Under the pieces are notes generated by a model, which saw only the letters and a list, made by a program, of their open reading frames with translations, made no database searches and was not told the DNA's origin. A stretch of 64,000 bases of DNA from BJHQ01 sp964654285 (GTDB lineage: Bacteria > Planctomycetota > UBA11346): assembly GCA_964654285.1 (NCBI GenBank), contig CAZZJC010000025.1, forward strand, positions 1 to 64,000, given 5' to 3'. The position numbers were made by a program, and so were the translations under genes. Below, piece by piece: positions 16,415 through 25,383 of the stretch; the first letter of the stretch is position 1; each line of letters opens with the position of its first letter.

Positions 16415-17613
16415 GGTTCACCTGCCTGTTCCTGGCGCAGCCGCGCGCGGTGCTCGGCGGCGAAGGGATCCGCCGCGACGGGCGCGGGATCGGCGGGAGG
16501 GAGCTCCGGCCAGCGGGAAGGGGGCATGGGCGGAGCGGGATGCTCGGGAATGGTCAGGGCAGGCCAGGGGGACGGCGCCTCAACGCCCGGTCTTCCTGGG
16601 AGCGCCGGCGTCCCGCCGGCCGGATCGACGGACGCCGGAGGATGCCACCGGCCTGATTTCGCGTCGACCTGCGGGCCGGGAGCGGACGGGGCGGATCGCT
16701 CGGGCCTGGTGGATCCGGGGGTGTGGGACGGGAACGGTCCGGATCGGGCGGGGGCGGTACCGGTGGACTGGTCAGGCTGGCGCCTGGCGGTCGCGGGGTC
16801 GTGGGATGGGGCTGGTTCGGGCTGGGCGGGGCTCGTGGATCGGTCGGGCTGGTGCCTGGCGCTCCCTGGATCGCGGGACGGAGTTGGTTTCCGCAGGCTG
16901 CCGGCGGGGATCTCTTCGACGAGCGAACGGATGACGACCGGGCGACGTTCACGTCGGGGCGGTACGACCGGGTCTGCCTTCCCTGGGACGGCCGGTTTCC
17001 AACCGGCAGGCAGCACGGGAGATTCCGTCTCACGGACCGGATCCGCCTTCCCTGGGACCGCCGGTGTCCAACCGGCAGGCAGCACGGAAGACCCTGATGG
17101 ATCCACGTTGTCCGGATGCGCCTTCCCAGGGACCGCCGGTGTCCAACCGGCAGGCACCGCGGGAGATTCCTCAGTCGGGATCGCTCTGACGCGGACGGGC
17201 TTTCCCCGGTGGACGTTGCTGACAGCGGGTTGCCATGGCGCGGAGGATGGGTTTCCAGCCCGCTTGGCTGGGGTGGTCGGCGGCGGCGGGCGGCGAACGG
17301 TTGCTTCGCCTGCCGGTTGCACACCGGTGGTCCCAGGACGGGCACCTGCCGGTTGCACACCGGTGGTCCCAGGACGGGCATCCGGGGTCGGGGAATCCAC
17401 CGGCTGTTCCCCTCGGCGTCCGGTCAATGCCAGCCAATGCGCCGGTGGCGGGGGCGGATAGACGTCGGGAAACGGCGGGGCGCGCTCAGGTTCGACGGCC
17501 TCAGGCGTGAGATCGCGTTCCAGCGCCACGAGCACCGCCCCGGTCCACGCGTGGACCGGGGCGACGAGGCGGACCAGGGTTCTGGCCAGGAAACGGCGCA
17601 GGGGGGCCGTCAT
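16402..17613 (-). CDS. Proline-rich protein built up from inserted palindromes
   Basis: This 403-residue protein has only short conserved-looking ends: N-terminal MTAPLRRFLARTLVRLVAPV with an HAWTGAVLVALERDL helix, and C-terminal FAAEHRARLRQEQAGEPWNA. Between them lies a disordered Pro/Ala/Arg/Ser-rich stretch. It contains three copies of PAGW(T/K)PAVPGKA, a diverged PAGGTPALPGRP, and a 12-residue tandem repeat GTTGVQPAGARP. At DNA level these are one palindromic element inserted in both orientations. It sits between tube and LysM adaptor, the position of the small Afp6 gene, but I cannot show homology. Function unknown. Confidence 0.6.
   Translation of the reverse strand: MTAPLRRFLARTLVRLVAPVHAWTGAVLVALERDLTPEAVEPERAPPFPDVYPPPPPAHWLALTGRRGEQPVDSPTPDARPGTTGVQPAGARPGTTGVQPAGEATVRRPPPPTTPAKRAGNPSSAPWQPAVSNVHRGKPVRVRAIPTEESPAVPAGWTPAVPGKAHPDNVDPSGSSVLPAGWTPAVPGKADPVRETESPVLPAGWKPAVPGKADPVVPPRRERRPVVIRSLVEEIPAGSLRKPTPSRDPGSARHQPDRSTSPAQPEPAPSHDPATARRQPDQSTGTAPARSGPFPSHTPGSTRPERSAPSAPGPQVDAKSGRWHPPASVDPAGGTPALPGRPGVEAPSPWPALTIPEHPAPPMPPSRWPELPPADPAPVAADPFAAEHRARLRQEQAGEPWNA
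16588..17380. repeat. Cluster of in-frame palindromic repeats
   Basis: Copies are seen at about 16588-16625, 16977-17020, 17046-17090 and 17119-17163 in one orientation (core CCTGGGAC, CGCCGG or GGCCGG, CCAACCGGCAGGC). Two more occur in the reverse orientation as an exact 36-bp tandem repeat at 17309-17344 and 17345-17380. Each holds a CCGGTTGG...CCGG-type stem. All lie inside the Pro-rich gene and none breaks its frame. They look like REP-type dispersed palindromes; the RAYT-like transposase at 1212-2276 is a candidate mobiliser. Confidence 0.65.
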
Positions 17614-17617
17614 CGGC

Positions 17618-18073
17618 TCAGGCGCTGGCGCTGCCTTCGCTCACCTCGCGTTCGAGGTGGTCGAAGGCGATGCTCACGCTTTCGATCGCGACGGTGTTGG
17701 CGAGGCCATCCATCGGCTGGGCGCGCCAGCGGCTCGGCCAGGCCTCGTACAGGTTCCAGCGCACCTCGCGGCCGCTGCGCTGCGGATCGAGCAGGGCGAT
17801 GGTCAGGTTCTGCTTGTAGCTGTCGGCGGACAGGGCCGCCTCGAACCAGCGCCAGAGGTCGAGCGAGGTCGAGACGCCGTACCACAGTTCGAGTTCGGCA
17901 TAGTCGACCCGGCCGCGCAGCTTGCGCACATGTTCGGAGCCGCCTTCGCGGTAGGCGATCGGCTCGATCCGGGCTTCGAGCCCGGTGATCGAGGTGAAAT
18001 AGCCCTTGGCCTCGTTGCCGATGCGCAGGGCGAAGTTGTAGGAACGGAACGGTTCGTTGCGGGGATCGGGCAT
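17618..18073 (-). CDS. gp19-family inner tube protein
   Basis: The 151-residue protein has the length and pattern of T4 gp19-like tube proteins (Afp1/5). It reads FRSYNFALRIGNEAKGYFTS, ITGLEARIEPIAYREGG (the family's aromatic/Glu-Tyr-Arg-Glu-Gly signature) and a C-terminal WRAQPMDGLANTVAIES strand. It polymerises into the rigid hollow tube propelled by the sheath. Only one tube gene is present, whereas Afp-type particles have two or three paralogues. It lies 19 bp downstream of the sheath gene. Confidence 0.9.
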   Translation of the reverse strand: MPDPRNEPFRSYNFALRIGNEAKGYFTSITGLEARIEPIAYREGGSEHVRKLRGRVDYAELELWYGVSTSLDLWRWFEAALSADSYKQNLTIALLDPQRSGREVRWNLYEAWPSRWRAQPMDGLANTVAIESVSIAFDHLEREVSEGSASA

Positions 18074-18092
18074 GGGTGGCTTTCGTTGGGGA

Positions 18093-19352
18093 TTACTGGT
18101 GCTGCGCCTGGCCGGCGCTCTGGCTGATGCGGAAGATCACGAACTCGGCCGGGCGGATCACCGACAGGCCGACGAGGGTCACGACCTGGCCGGCCTGGAT
18201 GACCTCCTCGGTGTTGGTGTCGGCATCGCATTTGACGAAGAACGCCTGTTCCGGCGTATCGCCGCGCAGCTGCCCCTGGGACCAGAGCAGGCGCAGGAAG
18301 CCGCTGATGTCGCGCCGGATCGCGTTCCACAGCGGTTCGTGGTTGGCCTCGAAGACGATCCAGCGGGTGTTCTCGCGGATCGACTTCTCGACCATGCTGA
18401 CGAAGCGGCGCACCGGCACGTAGCGGTATTCGCTCGCCTCGTCGTCCAACGTGCGCGCGCCCCAGACCAGGATGCCCTGCTTGCTGAACGAGCGGATGAT
18501 GTTCACCCCGCGCGGGTTCAGGCTGCCCTGGTCCTGGTCGTTGAGCTTGTGCACGACGCCGACCGCGCCGCGCAGGGTCTCATTCGCCGGGGCCTTGTGC
18601 ACGCCGCGCACCGCGTCGGTGCGGGCGTAGACGCCGGCGAGGTGGCCGGAGGGGAACGCGGTGATGACGGTCGCGGGCGCGGCCTGTCCCGGCGCCGGAC
18701 GGTGGAATTCCTTGAGCGGATCGTCGACCAGGATGGCCGGATAGTAGAACGCGCCGTAGCCGCCCTTGGAATTGCGCGGCCGCAGCCCCGTCTTGGCGGG
18801 AGCGGTCTCATCCTGGTCCTTCTTCTTGCGACCGCCGCCTTCGGCCACCGCCTCGCCGACTTCGCGCAGGGCGCCGAGATCGACAGGTTCCTTGGGCGGA
18901 TCGAGGATGGCGACGCGGTCGCCGAGATTCTCGCAATGGGTGAGCAGCGCCTCGTAGTCGGCCGGGGCGATGCGGCCCGGCGCGGCGACGATGGCGACCT
19001 CGTCCTCGCGCGCGATGAGGTCGAGACCTTGGGCCAGGGTGCCCTGCTCGCCGAGGTTCACCACGAAGCAGCGGCCGCCGAGGTTGTCGAAGAAGCCGCG
19101 CACCGCGAGGGCGAGGTCGGTGGGATCGTTCTCACCCGCGGCTTCGCCCACGAATTCGCGGACGAACTGCATCCACGAGGTGATCGCCACGGCCTGCAGG
19201 CGGACCTGGCCGGAGGCGGTGGTGGTGACGTGGGCGCGCTTGCTCGGCGCGAGGCCGATGAAGGCGGCGGTGCGGGTGCCGACCGCCTGGATCGGGTGCG
19301 TGCCGGAGGAGACCTCCTCCACGTACACGCCAGGGTAAAGGTATTCAGGCAT
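18093..19352 (-). CDS. Contractile tail sheath protein
   Basis: The 419-residue protein begins with the classic sheath start MPEYLYPGVYVEEVSSG and ends with the conserved C-terminal domain (FVKCDADTNTEEVIQAGQV, VIRPAEFVIFRISQ). Length and both ends match Afp2-4/phage sheath proteins. It contracts around the tube and so powers injection. A Lys/Asp-rich insertion near residue 170 (GGGRKKKDQDE) is probably a surface loop. Only one sheath gene is present. Confidence 0.95.
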   Translation of the reverse strand: MPEYLYPGVYVEEVSSGTHPIQAVGTRTAAFIGLAPSKRAHVTTTASGQVRLQAVAITSWMQFVREFVGEAAGENDPTDLALAVRGFFDNLGGRCFVVNLGEQGTLAQGLDLIAREDEVAIVAAPGRIAPADYEALLTHCENLGDRVAILDPPKEPVDLGALREVGEAVAEGGGRKKKDQDETAPAKTGLRPRNSKGGYGAFYYPAILVDDPLKEFHRPAPGQAAPATVITAFPSGHLAGVYARTDAVRGVHKAPANETLRGAVGVVHKLNDQDQGSLNPRGVNIIRSFSKQGILVWGARTLDDEASEYRYVPVRRFVSMVEKSIRENTRWIVFEANHEPLWNAIRRDISGFLRLLWSQGQLRGDTPEQAFFVKCDADTNTEEVIQAGQVVTLVGLSVIRPAEFVIFRISQSAGQAQHQ

Positions 19353-19409
19353 CGGGATCTCCGGGGTTGGGATGCGGGTTGGGGGTGAGGGGAATGGAGA
19401 GTGGAGCGT

Positions 19410-20129
19410 TCACGGATCCGGAACGGTCAGATCGAGCCGCGTCGGCAGCGGATCCGGCAGGTCGAGCGGGACGAGGCGCCCGCGCACGTCGGCGGTCAGG
19501 CGGGTCGGCGCGGGAACGCCCGCGAACGACAGGGTGAAGCCGCCGTCGTGGCCGGTGCGCACCGGCTCGCCCGCCCCGGAGACCGGAACACCCACCAGCG
19601 GATGCCCGGCGGCGGTGCGCAGCCGGCCGTGGATCTGCCGGCGCGTGGCCTGGTGCAGGACGAGCGGTTCGAGGACGATGCCGGGCAGCGGATCCGGCCG
19701 GGCGCGCAGGACGAGCAGGCGCAGGCCGAGCGCAGGCAGCGGCGGCAGCCCGTGCGCCTGCCACCAGGCGGGTGGCGGGGTCTCGGGATCGGGTTCGCTG
19801 CTCTCGGGCAGGACGGGTTTGCCGGCCTGGAGCGCGAAGGCGAGTTCGCCCAGCCGGTCGTGGGCGGCGGGGTCGGTGCCGCGCGCAGCCAGGACGAAGT
19901 GGGCCTGGATGGCGAGGGGCGGCCGGGCGCCCGGACCGCCCAGGCGCGGTGGCGCGGTCGAGAGGCCGCGCAGCAGGCAGAGCAATCCGGCGCTGCCGGA
20001 TTCGGCGCCGGTCGCCACCGCGCAGCCGGGAACGACGCCGCCCATCCAGGCCACGATCTGCCGGGTGGCCTCGCCCAGCGTGCTGGGCGGTCCAGGTGGA
20101 CCCGGCGGATTGACGGCAGCCTTGGGCAT
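19410..20129 (-). CDS. DUF4255/Pvc16-like cap protein with regulatory-like C-terminus
   Basis: The 239-residue product, starting at the ATG at 20129 (MPKAAVNPPG), resembles the N-terminal domain of the Pvc16/Afp16 tail-terminator family (DUF4255). The segment FVLAARGTDPAAHDRLGELAF AL with a following PVLP matches the family's tail-length domain. Residues about 170-239 (RRQIHGRLRTAAGHPLVGVP, GHDGGFTLSFAGVP) look like a carboxypeptidase-regulatory-like beta-sandwich. It is the first gene of the minus-strand operon; 254 bp separate it from the divergent membrane-protein gene, so both promoters should lie there. Confidence 0.65.
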   Translation of the reverse strand: MPKAAVNPPGPPGPPSTLGEATRQIVAWMGGVVPGCAVATGAESGSAGLLCLLRGLSTAPPRLGGPGARPPLAIQAHFVLAARGTDPAAHDRLGELAFALQAGKPVLPESSEPDPETPPPAWWQAHGLPPLPALGLRLLVLRARPDPLPGIVLEPLVLHQATRRQIHGRLRTAAGHPLVGVPVSGAGEPVRTGHDGGFTLSFAGVPAPTRLTADVRGRLVPLDLPDPLPTRLDLTVPDP

Positions 20130-20383
20130 CGGGCGCTCGATTCGCTGGCGTGGCAATATCGTTGCAGGTGATTCTGAGCGACGACCCAGGGGCACCAGAG
20201 ACGATCGCGGGGGAACATGGAAGCCGAGCTTTGCGTTTCAAGTCCGGCTTCCCAAACGTCCGACCTTGTCGGCAAATGGTTGCACTTTCTCCCCCGCCCC
20301 CTCATGGTGCCGCACTCTGTAGGTGGCGTTTCAGACCCGCGACCGTTCTTGCCCCCATTCATCCTCGTCGTGCGAGCCGCTGC

Positions 20384-23300
20384 ATGAACCCACGTCTTCC
20401 CTGGTATTTCTGGGTGATCCTGAGCGTTATCCTGCTCGGGCTGTCGGCCCTGATCGGGGGCTGCACCGAGGGTCGCGCGGTGACCGTGAGCGCCAGCCGC
20501 ACGGGCGGGGTGACCACCTATACCACGGTCGCGGGCGTGGTCGCGCCGGCGGCCGTTCCGGCGCCCGCCGCTGCGAGTGCTTCGGTCAACCATATCCGTG
20601 CAGGAATGACGGTGGTGATCAGTGGTTTCACGGATGCGACCCTGAACGGGACGTTCACGGTGACGGGTCCGCCGGCGGGTGTCGCAGCCCCGGCGCTGGG
20701 CCAGTTCACGGTGGCCCAGAGCGGCCCGAACACGGCCCCGGCGGCGACCGGCAGCGTCCTCGTCCAGGGTTCGGTCGGAGGCCGTATCGGCGAGGCGATG
20801 ATCCTCGGCCTGTTCGGCGCGTGGCTCTCGGCCGGCTTCGTCTGGCTGCTGCTGCGCTGGGGGAATTACCGGCCGTGGACCGGGGCGGTGATCGGCTTCG
20901 CGTTCTTCCTCTCGCCGCTGTGGATCGTGCTGGAGCTGGGCTGGTGGATCGCCGGGCGCATCGCCGGACGCGACTGGCGCTTCCATGCCACGCCGCTCGC
21001 ACTGGTGCTGCTCGCGCTGACGGTCGGCTGGTACGCCGGCACCCAGGACGGCACCTGGCGCATCCGCACCTGGAACGTGCTCTGGCAGATGCCGATCGAC
21101 CACACCTGGGGCCTCTCGGGCACCACCAACGCGGCGCTGGTCAAGCTGGTCAATGGGCCGGATGAGCACGTCAAACCCGAATACGCCGCGCCGATGTCGG
21201 TGGCCGGGCGCACCGACTACCACCAGTACGTCAACGGCTTCGCGATCGCGCCGACGGCGGTGTTCACCCAGGGCATGACGATGAGCAACCAGGCCGGCAT
21301 CAGCCTGGGCGGCACCATCACCGGCGACGGCAACCCCAATCCGCTGTCGACGCACGAAGAACAGCACATCCTGCAAAACCGCATCTTCGGGCCGCTGTTC
21401 ACCTCGACCTACCTGGGCTGGATGGGAGTGACCCTGCTGCCGTCGGTGCTGGCGGGCGGTGGAGCCGGCAACCTGGCCGGTGGCATCATGGCCTGGACCT
21501 ACGCCAACAATCCGTTCGAGGTCTGGGGCTACACCACCGGAGGCAGTCCGACCGGCCTGGTCGGTACTCCGGGCACGGCCGCTCTGCTGTGGGCCAGTCC
21601 GCTCACCGGTCTTGCGACCTGGACCGCCGGCCCGGTGGTGTTCTTCACTCTGCTGCTGCTCTTCGGGCTGCTGACGATGATCGTCGCCATCCTGAGCGCG
21701 TGGTGGCCCGGCCGGGCGCGCTGGTGGGCGGTCTTCGGTGAGGGCGGCGGCTGCGGCCTCCTGCGCTACCTGCTCCTGGGCGGCAACCTCGCGGCGAATA
21801 CCGGGTTGACCATCGCCCTCTGGACGGCCTCGCCGGCCATGGGCGTGGTCGGCCTCATCGGCACGGTGCTGACGCTCCTCGCCTGGTTCCCGGTCATCGC
21901 CGGCAGCCGCATCGGCCACAACCTGATCGGCTGCGCCAACCTGCTCGCCCCCACGGCGCAGCTGGCGACGGTGCTGGGGCTGGTGGCGTTGCTGCTCGGC
22001 CTGATCGGGGTGCCGATCGGCTGGCTCTGCCGCCTGCGTTCCGATCCGGCCGACCCCAACTGCCGGGAACCTGCTGCGACACCGAATTGGGATGGGTCGT
22101 CAGGCCCCAGCCTGCCCACCTGCGTCGGCGGCCTGGCGCTGGACCGCCCGACACCGATGTCCGCGTTCTTCGCCTTCGACCGCCTGCGCGGCCGGGCCGG
22201 CCCGCTGCGGCTGGTCGTGGTCGGCACCTGGCTTTCGCGCCTGCATCCGGTCGGGGTGTCGTTCGGCCTGCTGACCTTCCTGAATCCGGACCGACTGCTG
22301 CCCGACGATTCCATGCCCGAGGCCGACGACCGCTTCCTCGCCGGTCTCTGCCTGAACAACGCCGCGTATGGATTCTGGCAGTACGCCCGCTTCTTTGATA
22401 TGGGCCAGCCCGGATTCCCGGATCCCCGGCGCGATGCGGACCAGACCCCGGTGCTGACCCGCTCCTTCTGGGATCTGCTGGCGGAAAGCGCGGTTCCGGT
22501 CGGCACCCGCAGCACCACCGCGCTCAACCAGGAGCCCGAGCGTCCGCGCCTGCCGCAATGGGGCGATGCGCCGGGGGCGGACCGCTTCGAGCATGCACCG
22601 CTGGTGGCCGGGGTGCTGTTCTCGGCCTTCTGGCTCATCCTCATCGCCGCCTTCGCGACCTGGGGCTGGCCGGGGGTGCCCGATTCCTGCGTCGCGACCA
22701 ACACCTGCTACAGCGAGAAGCACCCGCTGCCGCCCGGCACCGTGGTCCCCGCGCCCTGGACCGGCACGGGTTGGGCCGCCGACGGCATCAAGCAGCCGTC
22801 GAACACCTGGTCCGACCTCGCCTATGTCATCTTCGGCCTGGTCATCCTCTGGCAGGCCGGGCGCGACCGCCGCCGGGCCGGTTCGGGCGGCGAACCGCCG
22901 GCGAATCCGATGCTGGAACCGTCGTTCTTCGCGATCAGCTATGGCTTCATCACCATCTTCCTCGGCTTCGGCAGCATGCTCTTCCATGCCTCGCTCACCG
23001 CCTGGGGCGGGTACTGCGACAACCTGTCGATGTACCTGTGGACGTCGTGGCTGATCGCCTACGACATCACCCGCCTGAACCAGGCCGAACGGCGCGGCTG
23101 GTCGCTCGGGCTGTTCGCCCTGGTCTTCACCCCGCTCATCCTGATCACCTGCCTGATCCGCGCCCTGGTGCCGGAGAGCAGCCTGATCATCTTCACCGTG
23201 CTGGTCGTGACCGCCATCGCCATCGGGGTCTGGATGATCAATCTGCGCCAGGCCGGCGGAGTGGTGCGCGAACCGCATGCGACGGTGTGGAAGGCCAGCT

Positions 23301-23626
23301 TCCTGTCCTGGATCTGGGCCGGCCTGGGCGTCTTCGTCGGGGCGTTCGCGACCTGGAACCTGTCCTCGGATGGTCGGCCGCTGAGCGATCCCGACAGCTA
23401 CTTCCAGGGCCATGCGTTCTGGCACATCGGCGGCGCGTTCACCGCCTTCGCGGTGTGGCTCAACCTGCGCAGCGAGACCACGGCCATGAACCCGCCCGCG
23501 ATCAGCGTCGGCGGGGTCTTCCGCGACCTGCTCATGGGTTTCCTCGGCACGCTCGCCCGCCTGCCGCAGCTCATCTTCTGGGGCCTGATCCCGTTGACGC
23601 TCTTCCTGATCTTCCACCTCATCTGA
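20384..23626 (+). CDS. Giant membrane protein with ceramidase-like (CREST) domain and HEEQH motif
   Basis: The protein has 1080 residues. It opens with a hydrophobic segment ending in a lipobox-like LIGGC (about residue 27) and then a short beta module (MTVVISGFTD, NGTFTVTGP) of a type common in phage structural proteins. Around residue 324 an HEEQHILQNR sequence fits a zincin HExxH helix. Many membrane helices follow. The last 300 residues carry the CREST/alkaline-ceramidase pattern: NTWSDLAYVIFGL (~806), GSMLFHASLT and CDNLSMY (~864-885), and GHAFWHIGG (~1009), giving Ser, Asp and three His for a metal-dependent lipid amidase. First gene of the divergent operon. Substrate unknown. The ATG at 20384 is chosen because the membrane segment starts there. 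Confidence 0.65.
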   Translation: MNPRLPWYFWVILSVILLGLSALIGGCTEGRAVTVSASRTGGVTTYTTVAGVVAPAAVPAPAAASASVNHIRAGMTVVISGFTDATLNGTFTVTGPPAGVAAPALGQFTVAQSGPNTAPAATGSVLVQGSVGGRIGEAMILGLFGAWLSAGFVWLLLRWGNYRPWTGAVIGFAFFLSPLWIVLELGWWIAGRIAGRDWRFHATPLALVLLALTVGWYAGTQDGTWRIRTWNVLWQMPIDHTWGLSGTTNAALVKLVNGPDEHVKPEYAAPMSVAGRTDYHQYVNGFAIAPTAVFTQGMTMSNQAGISLGGTITGDGNPNPLSTHEEQHILQNRIFGPLFTSTYLGWMGVTLLPSVLAGGGAGNLAGGIMAWTYANNPFEVWGYTTGGSPTGLVGTPGTAALLWASPLTGLATWTAGPVVFFTLLLLFGLLTMIVAILSAWWPGRARWWAVFGEGGGCGLLRYLLLGGNLAANTGLTIALWTASPAMGVVGLIGTVLTLLAWFPVIAGSRIGHNLIGCANLLAPTAQLATVLGLVALLLGLIGVPIGWLCRLRSDPADPNCREPAATPNWDGSSGPSLPTCVGGLALDRPTPMSAFFAFDRLRGRAGPLRLVVVGTWLSRLHPVGVSFGLLTFLNPDRLLPDDSMPEADDRFLAGLCLNNAAYGFWQYARFFDMGQPGFPDPRRDADQTPVLTRSFWDLLAESAVPVGTRSTTALNQEPERPRLPQWGDAPGADRFEHAPLVAGVLFSAFWLILIAAFATWGWPGVPDSCVATNTCYSEKHPLPPGTVVPAPWTGTGWAADGIKQPSNTWSDLAYVIFGLVILWQAGRDRRRAGSGGEPPANPMLEPSFFAISYGFITIFLGFGSMLFHASLTAWGGYCDNLSMYLWTSWLIAYDITRLNQAERRGWSLGLFALVFTPLILITCLIRALVPESSLIIFTVLVVTAIAIGVWMINLRQAGGVVREPHATVWKASFLSWIWAGLGVFVGAFATWNLSSDGRPLSDPDSYFQGHAFWHIGGAFTAFAVWLNLRSETTAMNPPAISVGGVFRDLLMGFLGTLARLPQLIFWGLIPLTLFLIFHLI

Positions 23627-23646
23627 CCGCAAGGAACCAGACCCCC

Positions 23647-25383
23647 ATGCCGACCCGTCCTCATTCCCGGTCCCCACGCCCGGCCCTGACCTGGATCGTG
23701 CCCGCCCTCGCCGCCCTCGCCCTCGCCGGGTGCGGGCGCGAGCACGTCAAGTTCGGTCCGACCCTGGAAGGCGAGACCGACCGCATGGACCTGCTCGACA
23801 TCCCGACCATCCACTCGATCGGCGAGTCGACGATCCTGACCTTCGAGCCGGGCAAGCCGCTGGAGATCAAGATCCTCGGCAACGATCTCAACGATCCCGA
23901 CCTGTCGTGGAACATCTCGATCAACGGCATCGCCCCGCTGCACGCGGGCGACGATTATGTCCTGCGCCGCAACACCAAGGCGACGGCCGACATCAAGGCG
24001 AAGGAGTTCGGCGAGGATCCCCTCGCCCTGGTGCTGAAGCCCGATTACGTCAACCGCGTCCGCTCCGGCGATCCCCTGACCGTCACCGTCCAGGTCGCCA
24101 ACAACCGCCTCGCCCGACGCTATCTGGGGGTCAACGACAACATCAAGGCGATCCAGGACAAGATCGCGCAGCTGCGCATCCTGCGCGCCGACATCCAGGG
24201 CTGGATCCTGGAGGCCCAGGAGGCCGAGGCGAAGAATCCCTCGCCGACGAAGCCCGGCCCCGCGAACGCGCTGAAGATCAGCGAACCGGCGCTCGCCGCC
24301 TTGCGCCTGCGCCTGCTGCGCGCTCTGCAGCCGATCTCGGCCGAGTTGTCGAGCATCCATGAGGCCACCGTCGACGGTCGCGACACCCTGACCCAGGTTC
24401 TCGCCGACCTGCGCCAGATCGATGTCGGCTCTGCGGATTTCCCGCAGCAGTACGAACGCATGGAGCAGCACCTGGTCAAGCTGCGCAGCATCTTCAAGGA
24501 TTTCCTGCGCACCAACGTCAGCGTCTCGCCGATCGTCGCCTCGGCTTCGCGCCATTTCCTGCTCATATCGGCCGAGGACTACCGCCGGCGCTTCCTGGGG
24601 TCGGTCGTGCCGCTCAACGAGATCAGCGCCTTCCCCCTGCCGGACGAGCAGGCGCGGCGCATCTTCGGCCCGGTGGTCGCCGAGCAGTTCTTCGTGGTCG
24701 CGTTGTCGATCAGCAACTTCAGCGGCCAGGACCGTCTGATCGACACCGGCATGATCAAGGCTTCCGGCCGGGCGTTGATCTGTCCTCCCTCCGACGCGAG
24801 CCTGGGCGGGCCGGTCTTCAACTACACGGTGCCGATCGAGGTCGTGCCGCAGAGCGTGGAGCAGGTCTACACCCTGGTCAGCGACACCAAGTCGGCGCAG
24901 TCGCGCGAATGGGTGTTCCGTTCGCTCGAATTCGCCGGCGCCCTCGCCACCGCCACCGTGGTCGCGTTCAAGCCCGAGGTCGACCTGATCAAGGGCATGG
25001 CGATGTTCGCCGGGGTCGCGCTGCCGGGCGCCAAGGCGCTCTGGCCCGATGACGTGCCGGGCTACCAGCGCAACATCATCGCCTTCGGCATGCCGGATCT
25101 GGTGAAGATCAACGGCAAGAGCACGGTCGGCCACAAGGTGCTGTTCTTTTCCAAGGAGAAGCTCCAGCTCATGGTCTCGGACCCGATGCAGTTCGGGTTC
25201 CGCAAGGGCAACGAGGTGCACCACCCCGAGCAGTACGTCATCCAGCTCGCCTTCGACAGCCTGATGGTGACCTTCGACAACATCACCACCCCGGTCAAGG
25301 CGGGTGACGCGGCCGGCCCGTCGGCCCCTGCCGCCGTCCCCGCTCCTGCCCCCGCCAGTCTGCCGAGGGCCGCCGCGCCGTGA
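23647..25383 (+). CDS. Large lipoprotein of unknown function
   Basis: The 578-residue protein begins at an ATG preceded by AAGGAA and has a lipoprotein signal (ALAALALAGC, Cys at about residue 28). The mature part has no family I recognise. It has a predicted helical stretch around residues 155-260 (DNIKAIQDKIAQLRILRADI) and a C-terminal beta-rich part, ending in a Pro/Ala tail (PAAVPAPAPASLPR). It is 20 bp downstream of the CREST protein and its stop overlaps the GTG of the next gene, so it belongs to that operon. Confidence 0.6.
   Translation: MPTRPHSRSPRPALTWIVPALAALALAGCGREHVKFGPTLEGETDRMDLLDIPTIHSIGESTILTFEPGKPLEIKILGNDLNDPDLSWNISINGIAPLHAGDDYVLRRNTKATADIKAKEFGEDPLALVLKPDYVNRVRSGDPLTVTVQVANNRLARRYLGVNDNIKAIQDKIAQLRILRADIQGWILEAQEAEAKNPSPTKPGPANALKISEPALAALRLRLLRALQPISAELSSIHEATVDGRDTLTQVLADLRQIDVGSADFPQQYERMEQHLVKLRSIFKDFLRTNVSVSPIVASASRHFLLISAEDYRRRFLGSVVPLNEISAFPLPDEQARRIFGPVVAEQFFVVALSISNFSGQDRLIDTGMIKASGRALICPPSDASLGGPVFNYTVPIEVVPQSVEQVYTLVSDTKSAQSREWVFRSLEFAGALATATVVAFKPEVDLIKGMAMFAGVALPGAKALWPDDVPGYQRNIIAFGMPDLVKINGKSTVGHKVLFFSKEKLQLMVSDPMQFGFRKGNEVHHPEQYVIQLAFDSLMVTFDNITTPVKAGDAAGPSAPAAVPAPAPASLPRAAAP

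Noticed and set aside
17309..17380. Exact 36-bp direct repeat resembling a CRISPR repeat
   Set aside because: The units abut with no spacers, only two exist, they lie within a coding sequence and no cas genes are present.
4221..20129. The contractile cluster as a prophage
   Set aside because: No capsid, portal, terminase, integrase or lysis genes; membrane genes are interleaved instead.
4221..20129. The contractile cluster as a type VI secretion system
   Set aside because: No TssJ, TssL, TssM, ClpV or TssB/TssC; the sheath and LysM adaptor are of the Afp/phage kind.
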